Of a DNA stretch of 7,532 nucleotides, positions 6,266-7,532 are shown in pieces (the stretch's first letter is position 1; every line of letters begins with the position of its first letter). This DNA is from Bacillota bacterium. Lineage in GTDB: Bacteria > Bacillota > Bacilli > Bacillales_B > DSM-18226. Under the pieces are notes generated by a model. That model was not told where the DNA came from and did no database searches. It saw only the letters and a list, made by a program, of their open reading frames with translations. The stretch is taken from contig JAKACS010000141.1 of NCBI GenBank assembly GCA_021821235.1, positions 1 to 7,532 on the forward strand, written 5' to 3'. A program made the position numbers and the translations under genes.

Positions 6266-7532
6266 TTACGGTTGAAAAGCAGCGCGCGGTTTGTTGATTG
6301 CTACTTTTGGAGTTTCAGCTGGAACTTCTTGCTGCGTTTGCACGAGCTCTTCAATATTAAAAATCTTTTTAAATAAAGCCAATGTTTGCTCTGCGTCAGG
6401 CCGTGCAGCCAGTTCTTTTGCCTGAAGGATTGGATCCTTTAATAGCTGGTTAATGATGCTTTTTGTATGCTTACTTAACACTTTCCGATCATGTTCCGAT
6501 AAATGAGGAATCTTGCGCTCAATGCTCTCCATTGTTTCGGCCTGAATTGCAAGCGCCTTTTCTCTTAAAGCCGAAATTACCGGAATGACCCCAAGTACAG
6601 ACAGCCATTGTTTAAATTCTACGATTTCTTTTTCAATCATTAGCATGATTTTTTCCGCTGTCTTTTTGCGTTCCAGCATGTTCGCTTCGACAATTCCTTC
6701 CAAATCATCGATATCATATAAAAAAACATTTTCAAGTCCGGAAATTTCTGGATCGAGATCACGCGGTACAGCGATATCCACGATAAACAGCGGCTTGCCT
6801 TTTCTCATTTTTTCGACACGAGCCATGATTTCTTTTGAAATAACAATGTCCTTTGCACCCGTCGAACTGATTAAAATATCCGCATCAACTAATGAACTCT
6901 CAAGCTCTTCCATTGTTTTTGCCTGCCCGTTAAAACGGCTCGCAAGATCGATCGCTTTTTCGTATGTCCGGTTTAATACCGTCACTTTTTTCACACCGCT
7001 GCCATGCAGGTTCTGGGCAGCCAGTTCACCCATTTTCCCAGCACCAAGGATCACAACGTGCTTGTGATCAAGTGAACCAAAAATTTTCTTTGCCAGTTCC
7101 ACCGCTGCATAGCTCACAGAAACGGCATTGGCGCCAATTTCCGTTTCCGAGTGTGCCCGTTTGGCGACAGTAACGGCTTGTTTGAACAGTTGGTTGAAAA
7201 TCGTACCAGTTGTTTCATTTTTTTGCGCTGCTAAAAAAGCTGTCCTCACCTGGCCAAGGATTTGCGTTTCTCCAAGAACCATCGAATCAAGCCCGCATGA
7301 AACCGTAAAAAGATGCTCTACAGCACTGTCCTCTTCATAATAATTTAAATAAGGCGCAAAATCAGACTGTTCCATTTGAAACCATTCGGATAAAAATTCT
7401 TTTATATAGTATCGTCCAGTATGCAGCTGATCAACAACCGCATAAATTTCTGTCCGATTACAAGTAGAAAGAATCAGATTTTCGAGGATGCTTTTTTTTG
7501 TCTGTAATTTTTTCATTGCTTCCCCAAGGTCT
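6266..7532 (-). CDS. hemA: Glutamyl-tRNA reductase, 5' end missing
   Basis: HemA reduces glutamyl-tRNA(Glu) to glutamate-1-semialdehyde with NADPH, the first committed and main regulated step of this route. The reading frame is open to the right edge: five codons (DLGEA) precede the methionine at 7516, which is internal and not the start. By comparison with the roughly 455-residue B. subtilis protein, about 26 N-terminal residues lie outside the window. Counting from that methionine, STCNRTE (17-23) holds the catalytic cysteine C19, and [17 protein letters not shown] (74-90) is the conserved substrate-domain signature. [10 protein letters not shown] (158-167) is the NADPH-binding loop, and [10 protein letters not shown] (247-256) closes that domain. 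The C-terminal part (about 285-390) is the helical dimerisation domain. The tail after 390 is variable. It is the first gene of the operon; its promoter is not in view. Confidence 0.98.
   Translation of the reverse strand, partial: DLGEAMKKLQTKKSILENLILSTCNRTEIYAVVDQLHTGRYYIKEFLSEWFQMEQSDFAPYLNYYEEDSAVEHLFTVSCGLDSMVLGETQILGQVRTAFLAAQKNETTGTIFNQLFKQAVTVAKRAHSETEIGANAVSVSYAAVELAKKIFGSLDHKHVVILGAGKMGELAAQNLHGSGVKKVTVLNRTYEKAIDLASRFNGQAKTMEELESSLVDADILISSTGAKDIVISKEIMARVEKMRKGKPLFIVDIAVPRDLDPEISGLENVFLYDIDDLEGIVEANMLERKKTAEKIMLMIEKEIVEFKQWLSVLGVIPVISALREKALAIQAETMESIERKIPHLSEHDRKVLSKHTKSIINQLLKDPILQAKELAARPDAEQTLALFKKIFNIEELVQTQQEVPAETPKVAINKPRAAFQP

Noticed and set aside
4026..7340. Plus-strand and off-frame reading frames across hemD, hemC, hemX and hemA
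   Set aside because: They lie entirely within conserved genes in other frames and have no recognisable product.
7514..7516. ATG at 7516 as the start of hemA
   Set aside because: The frame stays open to the window edge, and the upstream codons fit the HemA N-terminal domain; the conserved first part of the protein lies outside the window.

Overview
The window looks like chromosomal DNA of an endospore-forming Bacillaceae species. All genes lie on the minus strand. In transcription order they are hemA (5' end cut by the right window edge), hemX, hemC, hemD, hemB, hemL, spoVID and the first codons of a ysxE-like gene (cut by the left edge). This is the gene order I know from Bacillus subtilis. 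The sporulation genes at the left end show that the host forms spores. I cannot name the species.

Positions 7532 to 1383 hold the hemAXCDBL operon. It is tightly packed: gaps are 12 nt (hemA/hemX), 14 nt (hemX/hemC), a 4-nt ATGA overlap (hemC/hemD), 1 nt (hemD/hemB) and 33 nt (hemB/hemL). Together with GltX, which makes the glutamyl-tRNA, these enzymes build uroporphyrinogen III by the C5 route. HemA reduces glutamyl-tRNA to glutamate-1-semialdehyde, HemL converts that to 5-aminolevulinate, HemB makes porphobilinogen, HemC makes hydroxymethylbilane and HemD closes the ring. HemX is a membrane protein linked to control of HemA level. The operon promoter lies outside the window. A strong intrinsic terminator at 1336-1372 ends the operon.

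Positions 1335 to 1 hold a sporulation unit. A good SigE-type promoter (1307-1335) starts directly after the hem terminator and reads into spoVID, which begins with TTG behind a strong ribosome binding site. SpoVID is short for the family and carries an unusual lysine-rich stretch before its C-terminal LysM domain. The 75-nt gap to ysxE contains a long terminator-like hairpin and, overlapping it, a 19-codon reading frame that ends on the ysxE start codon.

The window is mostly ordinary, conserved housekeeping and sporulation DNA. I found no mobile element, CRISPR array, rRNA, tRNA or defence system. The points most worth a second look are the spoVID-ysxE hairpin with its small reading frame and the reshaped SpoVID linker. 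No gene-free stretch exceeds 130 nt.
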